Assembly: GCA_005884155.1 (NCBI GenBank) | Contig: VAXD01000063.1 | Coordinates: forward strand, 1-15,374 | Length of the DNA: 15,374 bases | Reading direction: 5' to 3' | Source: Actinomycetota bacterium | Lineage (GTDB): Bacteria > Actinomycetota > Thermoleophilia > Gaiellales > Gaiellaceae | Part shown: positions 1 through 8,400 of the stretch, piece by piece | How positions within the stretch are numbered: position 1 is the first letter of the stretch | Layout of the letters: each line of letters starts with the position of its first letter | Program-made: the position numbers and the translations under genes | The notes under the pieces: model-generated | What the model was told of the DNA's origin: nothing | The model's input: the letters and a program-made list of their open reading frames with translations, nothing else | Databases searched by the model: none

Positions 1-357
1 CTTCGCCAGGTAGACCTCCTGGTCGGCGGTCAGCAGCGGCACCTTCCCGATCTCGCGCAGATAGAGCCTGAGCGAATCGAGGCTCGGCTCGACGGTCAGA
101 TCGAGCTTCGGGCCCTTCTCCTCCTCGGCGAGCGCGGGCTGCTCGTGCGGCGGGTGCTTGTGATTCTCGCCCTCCATCAGCTCGATGGAGTGGTCGATCA
201 GGTACGTGTAGAAGTCTTCGATCTGCTCCTTGGTGAGCTCGACCTCTTCGAGGCCGGCGACGATCTCGTCATACGTGAGGAAGCCCTTCTCCGTGCCGTC
301 CTGAACGAGCTTGTGGAGCTCTTCGACGTCCGGAAGGGAAATGTCGACGGTGAGCAC
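1..357 (-). CDS. rpoD: RNA polymerase primary sigma factor, N-terminal part (truncated by window edge)
   Basis: Primary (housekeeping) sigma factor that directs RNA polymerase to most promoters. Only 119 codons lie in the window; the C-terminal regions 2-4 lie beyond position 1. Residues about 1-60 (starting VLTVDISLPDVEELHKLV) look like the acidic helical region 1.1. An acidic linker follows, and residues about 94-119 (SLDSLRLYLREIGKVPLLTA) are the characteristic region 1.2 motif of group 1/2 sigma factors. The start is GTG at 357, chosen because GGAGGT lies just upstream (4-nt spacer) and no ATG or other plausible start occurs before or near it in frame. The region 1.1-like N-terminus favours the essential RpoD/SigA over group 2 paralogues, but the DNA-binding regions cannot be seen. 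The gene follows the asparaginase gene on the same strand after 133 bp. Confidence 0.9.
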   Translation of the reverse strand, partial: MLTVDISLPDVEELHKLVQDGTEKGFLTYDEIVAGLEEVELTKEQIEDFYTYLIDHSIELMEGENHKHPPHEQPALAEEEKGPKLDLTVEPSLDSLRLYLREIGKVPLLTADQEVYLAK

Positions 358-490
358 GTGACCTCCGGCTGGTAGCGGCTTGGAACTACCTCGACAACAA
401 AAAATGACGAGAGCCGGCCCTCCCCGATCCAAGCGCGTCCCTCGACCGCTCGGATGTTACACCGGATTTCGGATTTTCGGCACAATTTCT
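358..490 (-). promoter_or_regulatory. rpoD upstream region with candidate promoter
   Basis: This 133-bp spacer is more AT-rich than its surroundings. On the minus strand it holds a candidate -10 hexamer TAACAT (459-454). Just upstream of that lie tandem CCGAAA-type repeats (plus strand GGATTTCGGATTTTCGG, 464-480). A T-run (about 405-399 on the minus strand) sits about 45 nt before the rpoD start. Transcription from this -10 would give an rpoD leader of roughly 90 nt. I see no convincing -35 and no clear intrinsic terminator for the upstream asparaginase gene. The promoter assignment is an inference from one hexamer. Confidence 0.3.
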
Positions 491-1372
491 TTACATTTCG
501 CGGATCGCGCCGACCACCTCGCCGTGGCCGTTCTCGACCGGGACTTCCGCGAAGACGGAGAGGTCGAGGCGGAGCTGGCGGGCGAACTGGGCGAGCGCAG
601 GACGGAGCGCACGCGAGTTGCCGTCCTCCGCCTCGAGCGCGATTGCGAGCCCGTCTGACGACGCGGCGGCGATGAGTCCCTCGGCGCCGCCCTTCGCAAT
701 CCAGCCGGGGAGCGCGCGCATCAGCGTCGTGTCGGTCGCGCCTTCGCCGCCGACGAGCTCAGGATGGGCGCGCATCGCGGCGACGATCCTCGCGCCGCCG
801 TCGAGCTGCTCGAGCCGCGAGAACGCGCGCGCGACGCGCTCCAGCGGGAAGGCGAAGCAGACGACGCCGCAGCCGTCGGTCGCGGTCTCCAGCTCGTCGA
901 CCTCGGCCGCAGCGGCGACTTCCTCGGTCAGCTCCAGCTGCAGCGGATGGTCGGGGAGACGGTAGCCCTCGACCGGCCAGCCGCGTGCGCGGCAGACGGC
1001 GATCATCCCGGCGTGCTTGCCGGAGCAGTTGTGGTAGATCGGCTCCGGCGGGCGGCCGGCCTGCAGCCCGCAGTCGAGCTCGTCCTCGGAGCCACCCGTG
1101 GCGGCCAGGAGCGAGCGCACAGCCGCGACGTGCAGGTCCGTGCCGAAGTGCGACGCGGACGCGATCGCGAGCTGCTCGTCGGTCAGCTCCGAGTACGCGC
1201 GCGCGACGAGCAGCGCCTGGACCGGCTTCGCTGCCGAGCGCAGCGAGACGACCAGGCTTGCGTCGCCCGCCTCCGCGACGACCTCGCCGTCCCGGACCGC
1301 GACGGCATGGACGCGGTGAACCGACTCGACGATCTCGCCGCGCGTGACGGCTACGCTCAGCGGTTCGGCCAT
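491..1372 (-). CDS. L-asparaginase, Asparaginase_II (Rhizobium ReAV-like) family
   Basis: Predicted cytoplasmic hydrolase converting L-asparagine to aspartate and ammonia; 293 residues with no signal peptide. It belongs to the family typified by Rhizobium etli ReAV (Asparaginase_II), not the E. coli AnsA/AnsB type. Visible family motifs are SLRSAAKP with the Ser-x-x-Lys pair (S46, K49), SASHFG (S74), HNCSGKHAGM (C116, K119) and TDGCGV (C168). In ReAV the equivalent Cys-Lys-Cys set binds zinc and the Ser-Lys pairs are catalytic. The protein is somewhat shorter than ReAV, mainly at the C-terminus. The start ATG lacks a Shine-Dalgarno sequence but has TACGCT 7 nt upstream, suggesting a leaderless transcript. 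It lies head to head with the DNA glycosylase gene, 14 bp apart. Family confidence is high; substrate is inferred from the family. Confidence 0.88.
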   Translation of the reverse strand: MAEPLSVAVTRGEIVESVHRVHAVAVRDGEVVAEAGDASLVVSLRSAAKPVQALLVARAYSELTDEQLAIASASHFGTDLHVAAVRSLLAATGGSEDELDCGLQAGRPPEPIYHNCSGKHAGMIAVCRARGWPVEGYRLPDHPLQLELTEEVAAAAEVDELETATDGCGVVCFAFPLERVARAFSRLEQLDGGARIVAAMRAHPELVGGEGATDTTLMRALPGWIAKGGAEGLIAAASSDGLAIALEAEDGNSRALRPALAQFARQLRLDLSVFAEVPVENGHGEVVGAIREM

Positions 1373-1379
1373 GGCTGGG

Positions 1380-1385
1380 AGCGTA
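1380..1385 (-). promoter_or_regulatory. Candidate -10 element of leaderless asparaginase gene
   Basis: On the minus strand TACGCT ends 7 nt before the asparaginase ATG. It matches TANNNT at the spacing typical of leaderless actinobacterial genes. The same 14-bp gap also carries GGGAG (1377-1381), which serves as ribosome binding site for the plus-strand glycosylase. No -35 is evident. Confidence 0.35.
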
Positions 1386-1386
1386 A

Positions 1387-2214
1387 ATGCCTGAGTTTCC
1401 CGAGGTGGAAGCGCTGCGGCGCTCGCTCGACGACCCCGTCCGCGCGTCTCCGATCGAGAAGGCCGGCCCGGCGCACGTCGCGACGCTGAAGACGTTCGAC
1501 CCGCCGCTCTCCGAGCTCGAGGGCAAGCGGCTGGCCGGGGTCGAGCGGCGCGGCAAGCGCCTGCTCTTCCCCACGGACGACGGTGAGCTCGTGATCCTGC
1601 TGCACCAGATGACGAAGGGCCGCGTCCGCTACCTGCAGCCGGGGCAGGACGGGCCGAAGGCGCCGGCGTTCAGGCTGCGCTTCCAGGGCGGCGGGCAGCT
1701 CGTGCTCACCGAGGCCGGGGCGAAGAAGCGCGCGGGCATCTGGCTGCTGACGCCCGAGGCAGCGCAAGCCGAGCTCGAGCACCTCGGGCCGGAGGCGGAC
1801 ACGCTGGACGAGGGGTCGCTAGGTGCCATCCTCGCCTCGGAGCCGCGCCGCCTGCACTCTCTGCTGCGTGACCAGCGCATCGTCGCCGGCATCGGCCGGG
1901 CCTGGTCGAACGAGATCCTGCACACCGCGGCCCTGTCCCCTTACGCCCCGGCCCAGGGACTGTCCCCGGGACAGGTCCATGCGCTGTGGGAGGCGATGCA
2001 GGCCGAGCTCGCGCGCGGGCTCGAGCTGCGCGAGCGCGGCGCGAACGACAAGCGCACCTATCGAGTCCACGGCAAGCTCGGCGAGCCTTGCCACGTCTGC
2101 GGCACACCGATCGCCCGAGTCGACTTCGAGGAGCACACGATCTACTACTGCCCGCAGTGTCAGACCGGCGGACGGACCCTCAAGGACCGCCGGCTCTCAA
2201 AGCTCCTGTGCTAG
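1387..2214 (+). CDS. Fpg/Nei-family DNA glycosylase (AP lyase)
   Basis: Base-excision repair bifunctional glycosylase of the formamidopyrimidine/endonuclease VIII superfamily, 275 aa. The N-terminus MPEFPEVEALRR supplies the catalytic Pro2 and Glu3 pair. K57 in VERRGKRLLF matches the beta-hairpin lysine. An H2TH segment lies around residues 140-180 (LLRDQRIVAGIGRAWSNEIL). The C-terminal zinc finger has C235/C238 and C255/C258, and Arg in QTGGRTLKDR. It differs from E. coli MutM: the DPRRFG loop is replaced by EAGAKKRAG and the Asn of GVGNIYASE by Arg (GIGRAWSNE), so it is probably one of the actinobacterial Fpg-like paralogues and not the main 8-oxoguanine enzyme. The start ATG has GGGAG 5 nt upstream. 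The 3' end overlaps the convergent MarR gene by 18 bp. Confidence 0.9.
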   Translation: MPEFPEVEALRRSLDDPVRASPIEKAGPAHVATLKTFDPPLSELEGKRLAGVERRGKRLLFPTDDGELVILLHQMTKGRVRYLQPGQDGPKAPAFRLRFQGGGQLVLTEAGAKKRAGIWLLTPEAAQAELEHLGPEADTLDEGSLGAILASEPRRLHSLLRDQRIVAGIGRAWSNEILHTAALSPYAPAQGLSPGQVHALWEAMQAELARGLELRERGANDKRTYRVHGKLGEPCHVCGTPIARVDFEEHTIYYCPQCQTGGRTLKDRRLSKLLC

Positions 2215-2634
2215 GGCGCGCTCGACCATCTCGGCGGCGTCGTGCACCTGCGCGATCTCATCGGCCGAGAGCCGGCCGAGCAGCCTCGCCAGGTTGGCTA
2301 CGCGCCGCTCGCGACCCTGACGCATGACCCGTCTGCCCTTCGCCGTAGCGGTCAGGCGAACGACCCGGCCGTCGTCAGGGTCGCGTTTCCTCGTCGCATA
2401 GCCGTCCTCGACGAGCGCTTGCGCGATCCTCGTCATCGTCGCGGGCCGGACCTGTTCAGCCGCGGCCAGCTCGCCGAGCGTGCGCGGGCCTCCGAAGACG
2501 AGCACCGACAGCGCGGAGAGCTGGGCCGGGCTCACGCCGGTCGCAGGGTCCTCCCTCCGTACGTGTCGGAGCGCGTGGATCGCGGCCGAGTGGAACCTGT
2601 CCGCTGCCTCGACGCTTGACAGTTGCTTCACCAT
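2197..2634 (-). CDS. MarR-family transcriptional regulator
   Basis: DNA-binding repressor of the MarR winged-helix family, 145 aa, expected to act as a dimer. The core helix-turn-helix is at about residues 50-80 (LGELAAAEQVRPATMTRIAQALVEDGY). The wing follows as TRKRDPDDGRVVRLTATAKG, whose basic-Asp-Asp-Gly-Arg pattern is diagnostic of MarR proteins. Dimerisation helices occupy both ends. The ATG at 2634 lacks a Shine-Dalgarno sequence but has TAGACT 6 nt upstream, suggesting a leaderless transcript. That -10 lies inside a perfect palindrome (2635-2651), so autorepression is very likely. The divergent ankyrin gene starts 22 bp away and should be controlled by the same site. The ligand cannot be inferred from sequence. 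Confidence 0.92.
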   Translation of the reverse strand: MVKQLSSVEAADRFHSAAIHALRHVRREDPATGVSPAQLSALSVLVFGGPRTLGELAAAEQVRPATMTRIAQALVEDGYATRKRDPDDGRVVRLTATAKGRRVMRQGRERRVANLARLLGRLSADEIAQVHDAAEMVERALAQEL

Positions 2635-2651
2635 TTAGTTAGTCTAACTAA
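2635..2651. promoter_or_regulatory. Palindromic operator, probable MarR binding site
   Basis: A perfect inverted repeat, TTAGTTAG-T-CTAACTAA (8 + 1 + 8), lies directly between the divergent MarR and ankyrin start codons. A second register of the same repeats (TAGTTAGT 2636-2643 and ACTAACTA 2647-2654) is nested in it. It is strikingly AT-rich for this GC-rich region, and its size matches known MarR operators. It covers the candidate MarR -10 TAGACT (2646-2641) and, on the plus strand, TAGTCT (2640-2645), so binding would block both promoters. Confidence 0.8.
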
Positions 2652-2656
2652 CTATT

Positions 2657-3136
2657 ATGACGGACTTGCTCGAAGCGCTCTACCGCGGAGACGACGAACG
2701 CGTCTCCGAGCTACTCGCGGGCGAGCCGGAACTGAACGTCTTCGAGGCAGCGGCCTTCGGGCGCACCGAGCGCCTCCGGGAGCTGCTCGACGAAGACCCC
2801 TCCCAGGCGAATGCCTTCGGGGACGACGGCTTCCAGCCACTCGGGCTCGCGTGCTTCTTCGGCCACGTCGAGGCGGCGCGCCTTCTGCTCGATCGCGGTG
2901 CAGACCCGAACTCCCTCGCGCGGAACGAGCACATCCAGGCCGCTCCCCTCCACTCCGCGTCGGCCTCCGAGAACAAGGACGAGGCAACACGTTACGAGCT
3001 CTGCGAGCTCCTGCTCGATCGCGGTGCCGACCCGAACCTGGAGCAAGGCGGCGGCTTCACCGCCCTCGACAGCGCCCGGCATAACGGCGACGAGCGGCTC
3101 GAGCGCCTGCTGCTAGACCGCGGCGCGGGCGGCTAA
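2657..3136 (+). CDS. Ankyrin-repeat protein
   Basis: Small protein of 159 aa made almost wholly of ankyrin repeats, a protein-interaction fold. Recognisable repeats include a degenerate one (LNVFEAAAFGRTERLRELLDED, about 25-47), FQPLGLACFFGHVEAARLLLDRGADPN (about 59-85), a longer repeat with an insert (APLHSASASENKDEATRYELCELLLDRGADPN, about 96-127) and FTALDSARHNGDERLERLLLDRGA (about 134-157). No signal peptide, membrane segment or enzymatic domain is visible, so it is probably cytoplasmic and acts on a partner protein. The start ATG has no Shine-Dalgarno sequence and follows the MarR operator by only 5 nt, so the mRNA is nearly leaderless. The 3' end overlaps the convergent hydrolase gene by 24 bp. 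Its partner is unknown. Confidence 0.88.
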   Translation: MTDLLEALYRGDDERVSELLAGEPELNVFEAAAFGRTERLRELLDEDPSQANAFGDDGFQPLGLACFFGHVEAARLLLDRGADPNSLARNEHIQAAPLHSASASENKDEATRYELCELLLDRGADPNLEQGGGFTALDSARHNGDERLERLLLDRGAGG

Positions 3137-3999
3137 CCACTCCAGCACGACGGCCCACTCCTCGTCGAGGAAGTGGCCACCGCCCTCGAGGAGCTCGAAG
3201 CGGGCGTTCGGGAGCCGGCTCGCGACGTACTCGCCGTGGCTGCGCGGCGCGAGCACATCCAGCTCGCCCTGCCAGAGGCGCACCTCGGCATCCACGTCCT
3301 CCAGCGCGAAGCCCCAGGGCTTGGCGAAGGCTAGGTCGTCGTCGGACCAGCCGCGCACGCCCTGTCTCACCGCCTCGGCGAACGACTGGCGCATGATCCG
3401 GCGGAACTCCTCCCGGGAGACGATCGCCCGATCGACCTCGGGCAGCTCGGAGGCGATCTCGTCGATCACCGAGTCGGGATCGGCCTGCATCGCATCGACG
3501 AACGGCTGGATGTACGCGTCGATCGCCTCGCGGCCCTCCAGCGCCGCCCCGAACTCCTTGATGTTCAGCTCGGCGAGGCCGGCGAAGAAGTCGAATTCCT
3601 CCGCGTCTGACGGCGCCGGCGTGACGAGCGCCCCGACCCGCGTCACCCGATCGCCGAGCAGCGCCCCGCAGGCGAGAGCGTGGGGCGCGCCACCCGAGCC
3701 GCCGACGACCGCGAAGCGCTCGAAGCCGAGCTCGTCGGCGATCGCCTGGATGTCACCGGCCGCGGCGGCCACCGAGCGTCCGGGCTGCGGGTCGGAGCCG
3801 CCGTAGCCGGGCCGGTCGTAGGCCACGAAGTGCGTGCCGTGCCGCTCGTACAGCTCAGGGTCGGGGTGGCGCGTGTAGCGGCTGCCTGGAGTCCCGTGGC
3901 AGACGATTACCGGCACGCCGCCGGGATCGCCGCGCTCGATGAACGTGAGCGTGCGCCCGTCCTGGGCCTTCGTGCTCCCTTGTCGCTCCACCGACCGGA

Positions 4000-4003
<4 letters not shown>
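3113..4003 (-). CDS. Alpha/beta-fold hydrolase
   Basis: Serine hydrolase of the alpha/beta-hydrolase fold, 296 aa, probably cytoplasmic; the substrate is not predictable. The oxyanion-hole motif is CHGTPGSR (residues 35-42). The nucleophile elbow is VVGGSGGAPHAL with S103. The acid is D249 in LWQGELDVLAPRSHG and the base is H277 in LEGGGHFLDEE. A cap region (about 130-225) contains acidic helices. The start ATG overlaps the stop of the upstream oxidase gene as ATGA (4000-4003), so it is probably translated by coupling and belongs to the same operon. The reading frame is open far upstream, but that part is an antisense or out-of-frame shadow of the oxidase. The 3' end overlaps the ankyrin gene. 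Confidence 0.9.
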
Positions 4004-5069
<1,066 letters not shown>

Positions 5070-5073
<4 letters not shown>

Positions 5074-5663
5074 CCGAGGCGGATCGTGAGCGTCTCGCCG
5101 TCGAGCTCGAGCGACCCGCCCTGGGCGCGGATCGCGATCCCCGCGACAGCCGCGCCGAGGTCGCGCAGCTCGTCTCCGAGCAGCACCGGCGCCGAGGATT
5201 TCGTGACGGGAGAGAGCTCCAGCTGGGCACCCCGAACCTCGAGGCCGACCTGCTCGAGCCCGCCGTGGCGCAGCGCGCACTGCGCGAGCGCGGCGACCGA
5301 GCGCTCGGTCGCGTCCACATCGGTTTCGATCGCGGCACCTTCACCGGAGACCGCCACGCGCTCCTCGCCCAGCTGCCGAGCAGCGGCGCGCGCCAGCTCG
5401 AGCGTGTCGGCTTCCCTGCGCACCGGGTCGTAGCGGCCGGCCTCGATCCGCGCGCCGAGCGAGAGCTCGTCGACGAGCTCCCCGAGCTGCTCCGCGGCGG
5501 CCGCGATCATCCCGACGTAGCGCGCGGCCGGCTCCTCGAGCTCGCCCTGCCGCGTCAGCGTGTGCGCGAACCCGACCACGGTCGCGAGCGGCGTGCGCAA
5601 GTCGTGGCAGGCCAGCGAGACGAGCCGGGCGAAACGGGTCTCTTCGGTAGCGTTGTCGTCCAT
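5070..5663 (-). CDS. Histidine-kinase-like protein: intact HisKA, degenerate ATPase domain
   Basis: Soluble 197-aa protein. Residues about 8-75 form a HisKA dimerisation/phosphoacceptor domain with a good H-box, SLACHDLRTPLATVVGFAHTL (H20). The rest is shaped like a HATPase_c domain but lacks its ATP-binding signatures. The N-box reads AQCALRHGG, with Cys (C129) in place of the key Asn. No DxGxG G1 box is present. The G2 region is DLGAAVAGIAIRAQGGSLELDGETLTIRL, keeping only the final beta-hairpin. It probably cannot autophosphorylate and could be a phosphotransfer or scaffold protein. No sensor or membrane domain is present. The ATG at 5663 has GGGAG about 6 nt upstream. It is the first gene of the three-gene operon, and its start codon overlaps that of the divergent folE2 (CATG). 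Confidence 0.8.
5648..5653 (+). promoter_or_regulatory. Candidate -10 element of leaderless folE2
   Basis: TAGCGT (TANNNT) ends 8 nt before the folE2 ATG, which has no Shine-Dalgarno sequence. This supports the ATG at 5662 as a leaderless start. The element lies inside the 5' end of the divergent kinase-like gene. No clear -35 is seen. Confidence 0.35.
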
Positions 5664-6633
5664 GGCGGACTCCCGTCAGCTTCTCACACACGATCTGCAG
5701 GCCTCGCCCTCCGAGGTGCCGCTCGCGCTCTCGCACGCGGGGGTCGGTGGCGTCCAGAAGGCGATCCGCATCCGTTACGGCGACACCGAGAAGCTGATCG
5801 CTGCCGAGATCGACTGCACCGTGGACCTCGCGCCCGCGCGCAAGGGCGTCCACATGTCGCGCTTCCCGGAGCTGTTCGAGGAGGCGATCGAGGAGGTCGT
5901 GATCGGTGAGGCGCTCCTGATCGAGGGCCTCGCGGAGCACATCGCGGCCCACATCGTCGAGCGCCAGCGCGCACTGCGAGCGGAGGTGCGGATCTCAGCG
6001 CGTTACCCGCTCGAGCGCGAGACGCCGGTGACCGGGCTGCCGACGCAGGAGATGGTCTCGCTGTTCGGTATCGCAGCGGCCTCTGAGGCCGGGACGCGCC
6101 GGATCGTCGGCGTAGAGGCGACGGGAATCAACGCCTGCCCGTGTGCCCAGGGCCTCGTCCGCGAGCGCGCGGCCGAGCGGCTCGGCGAGGCCGGCTTCGG
6201 CGAGCTCGACGTCGAGCGGATCCTCGAGCTCGTCCCGCTCGCGACGCACAACCAGCGGGGGCGCGGCACGCTCTTCGTCGGCACCGAGCGGACGCTCAAC
6301 GCCGAGCAGCTCGTCCGGATCGTCGAGGGCTCGATGAGCTCGCCGGTCTACGAGCTGCTGAAGCGGCCCGACGAGCTGTTCGTGGTCGAGCACGCGCACC
6401 TGCAGCCGCGCTTCGTCGAGGACTCGGTGCGGATCTCCCTGCGCGACGCGCTCGCTGCATATCCCGAGCTGGAGGACGGCGACTTCCTGCTGGCGCGGCA
6501 GGTCAACATGGAGACGATCCACTCGCACGACGTGACCGCGGAGCGCTACGGAACAGCCGGAGAGCTGCGCCGGGAGCTGGAGGGCGGCGAGCCGGCGAGC
6601 CGCCACACCGGGCTCCGCGAGTGGCTGACGTAG
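5662..6633 (+). CDS. folE2: GTP cyclohydrolase FolE2 (type IB)
   Basis: Metal-dependent GTP cyclohydrolase IB, which converts GTP to 7,8-dihydroneopterin triphosphate, the first step of tetrahydrofolate (and queuosine-type) biosynthesis; 323 aa, cytoplasmic. Family signs are SEVPLALSHAGVGG near the N-terminus, KGVHMSRFPE (H64), the conserved metal/catalytic motif GINACPCAQG (C159, C161), ATHNQRG (H196) and the C-terminal HSHDVTAE. This is the COG1469 family, unrelated in sequence to FolE type IA. The ATG at 5662 was chosen by homology to family N-termini and by TAGCGT 8 nt upstream. Its start overlaps the divergent kinase-like gene start by 2 bp. Downstream, the cyclase gene begins inside its last codons, so the two are probably co-transcribed. 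Confidence 0.92.
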   Translation: MADSRQLLTHDLQASPSEVPLALSHAGVGGVQKAIRIRYGDTEKLIAAEIDCTVDLAPARKGVHMSRFPELFEEAIEEVVIGEALLIEGLAEHIAAHIVERQRALRAEVRISARYPLERETPVTGLPTQEMVSLFGIAAASEAGTRRIVGVEATGINACPCAQGLVRERAAERLGEAGFGELDVERILELVPLATHNQRGRGTLFVGTERTLNAEQLVRIVEGSMSSPVYELLKRPDELFVVEHAHLQPRFVEDSVRISLRDALAAYPELEDGDFLLARQVNMETIHSHDVTAERYGTAGELRRELEGGEPASRHTGLREWLT

Positions 6634-7805
6634 GCGAGCTCGCGCGCCGGCTCGAGGCGGCGCAGGAGCAACAGCGCGCACTGAGCAGGGTCTCGCGCGC
6701 GGTCGCGCGCTCCGAGGGGTTACAGCCCGTTCTCGACGAGGTCGTGGCAGCAGCGACCCGACTCTCTCAGGCGACGAACGGACGCCTCTGGTTGCTCGAG
6801 GGCGGCATGCTCCAAGCCTTTGCCAACTACGGCACGGAGGAGGGTTTCGACTACGAGAAGGAACACCCGCTTGCGATCGACCGAACGTCGATGGCGGGCC
6901 GCACGGCGCTGACCCGGGCGACAGTCCACGTTCCGGACATCGACGAGGACCCCGAGTACTCCTACTCGGGCCCGATCCATTTCCGCTCCGGGTTCCACGT
7001 CCCGATCCTGCTGGAGGACGAGCTCATCGGTGTGATCGGGTTCGTGCGTGAGGAGGCCGGCTCTTTCGCCGAGGAGCACATCGAGCTGGCGAGAACGTTC
7101 GCCGATCAGGCCGCGATCGCGATCGCCAACGCCCGGCTGCTCGCCGCGGTCGAGCGGCAGCGGGCCGAGCTGTCGCGCTTCCTCTCGCCGCAGGTGGCGG
7201 AGCTGATCTCGTCCGAGGACGGCGAGAGGCTGCTCGCGGGCCACCGCGCCTACATCTCCTGCCTCTTCTCCGACCTGCGGGGCTTCACCGCCTTCGCCGA
7301 GACCGCCGCGCCGGAGGAGCTGCTCGAAGTGCTGCGCGAGTACCACACGGTGATGGGCGAGCTGATCCCCCGCTACGACGGCACCCTCGAGCACTTCGCG
7401 GGCGACGGGCTGATGGTCTTCTTCAACGACCCGGTGCCGGTGGACGCCCACGAGCTGCAGGCGATCCGGCTGGCGCTCGCCGCGCAGGAAGGCTTCGCCG
7501 AGCTCGCCGCGACCTGGCGCAAGCGGGGCACGGAGCTCGGCCTCGGGATCGGGATCACGGCGGGCTACGCGACACTCGGCCGCATCGGCTTCGAGGGGCG
7601 CTACGACTACGGTGCGCTCGGCCCGGTGACGAACCTCGCCTCACGGCTGAGCTCTGCCGCCCAGCCCGGTCAGACGCTCATCAGCCAGCCCGTCTACGCG
7701 GCAGTCGGCGAGGCGCTCGAGGTCGCACCCGTCGGCGAGCTCGAGCTCAAGGGCCTCGCCCGACCCGTCGTCGCCTATGAAGTGCGCCGGCTCCTCACGA
7801 CGTAA
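6621..7805 (+). CDS. GAF domain - class III adenylate/guanylate cyclase
   Basis: Soluble signalling enzyme, 394 aa, predicted to make cAMP or cGMP under control of a GAF sensor. Residues about 5-30 form a short coiled coil. Residues about 30-175 are a GAF domain (NGRLWLLEGGMLQAFANYG through AAIAIANARLLAAVERQ). A linker with FLSPQVAELI leads to the class III cyclase domain from about 210. Metal-binding D218 (FSDLRGFTAF) and D262 (FAGDGLMVFF) and transition-state N338 and R342 (GPVTNLASRL) are present. At the purine-specifying lysine position there is H258 (LEHFAGD), while the second position keeps D329 (YDYGALG). The GTG at 6621 is the only plausible early start and overlaps the folE2 end by 13 bp, with no strong Shine-Dalgarno sequence, suggesting coupling. 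The 3' end overlaps plsY by 11 bp. Confidence 0.9.
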   Translation: MADVGELARRLEAAQEQQRALSRVSRAVARSEGLQPVLDEVVAAATRLSQATNGRLWLLEGGMLQAFANYGTEEGFDYEKEHPLAIDRTSMAGRTALTRATVHVPDIDEDPEYSYSGPIHFRSGFHVPILLEDELIGVIGFVREEAGSFAEEHIELARTFADQAAIAIANARLLAAVERQRAELSRFLSPQVAELISSEDGERLLAGHRAYISCLFSDLRGFTAFAETAAPEELLEVLREYHTVMGELIPRYDGTLEHFAGDGLMVFFNDPVPVDAHELQAIRLALAAQEGFAELAATWRKRGTELGLGIGITAGYATLGRIGFEGRYDYGALGPVTNLASRLSSAAQPGQTLISQPVYAAVGEALEVAPVGELELKGLARPVVAYEVRRLLTT

Positions 7806-8400
7806 CGGCGCGGCGGCGGAAGCGGAAGCGAGTCTCGGTGCCCGCGCGCAGGCGGGCGATGTTCGGGCGGTGCAGGACGATCACCGCGAGCGCGGCCGCT
7901 GCCGCGAAGACGTCGACCGGCCACGGCTCGCCCAGGACGACCGAGGCCACCGGAAGCGAGATTGCGGCCGCGATCGACGAGACCGACGCGTAGCGGCACA
8001 CAGCGAAGACGATGACCCAGACCACCGCGCCGATCCCGCCGACGATCGGCGCCACGCCCAAGAAGGCGCCGCCGCACGTCGCCACGGCCTTACCGCCACG
8101 GGCGAAGCGCAGGAAGAGCGGCCGCCAGTGCCCGAGCATCGCGGCACCACCCGCCAGCACGCCGGCGAGGTGGCCGACGTAGATCGTCGCGAGCAGGGCG
8201 GGCACGAAGCCCTTAAACACATCGAGCGCCATCACGGGGACGCCGAACCGTGCGCCGAAGGTCCTCCAGACGTTCGTCGCGCCGATGTTCCCGCTGCCGA
8301 CGGTGCGGATGTCGACGCCGCGCGTCAGCCGGACGAGCCAGTAGCCGGTCGGGATGCTCCCGGCCAGGTACCCCGCCAGAACGAACAGCAGCGTGCTCAG
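7795..8400 (-). CDS. plsY: Acyl-phosphate:glycerol-3-phosphate acyltransferase PlsY
   Basis: Integral membrane enzyme that transfers an acyl chain from acyl-phosphate to glycerol-3-phosphate to make lysophosphatidic acid; 201 aa with several hydrophobic helices. Family motifs are GSIPTGYW (residues 14-21), GSGNIGATNVWRTFG, and GHWRPLFLRFARGGKAVATCGGAFLG. A basic tail ends RFRFRRRAVTS. No ATG, GTG or TTG lies near the expected N-terminus. The frame has CTG at 8400-8398, overlapping the SOD stop codon as CTGA. This gives 13 residues before GSIP, as in other PlsY proteins, so I take CTG as the start. Translation is then probably coupled to the SOD gene. An upstream GTG inside the SOD would add a long non-hydrophobic extension and is unlikely. 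Confidence 0.88.
   Translation of the reverse strand: MSTLLFVLAGYLAGSIPTGYWLVRLTRGVDIRTVGSGNIGATNVWRTFGARFGVPVMALDVFKGFVPALLATIYVGHLAGVLAGGAAMLGHWRPLFLRFARGGKAVATCGGAFLGVAPIVGGIGAVVWVIVFAVCRYASVSSIAAAISLPVASVVLGEPWPVDVFAAAAALAVIVLHRPNIARLRAGTETRFRFRRRAVTS

Noticed and set aside
358..490. Intrinsic terminator for asparaginase in the rpoD upstream region
   Set aside because: A T-run exists on the minus strand (about 405-399), but no convincing stem precedes it.
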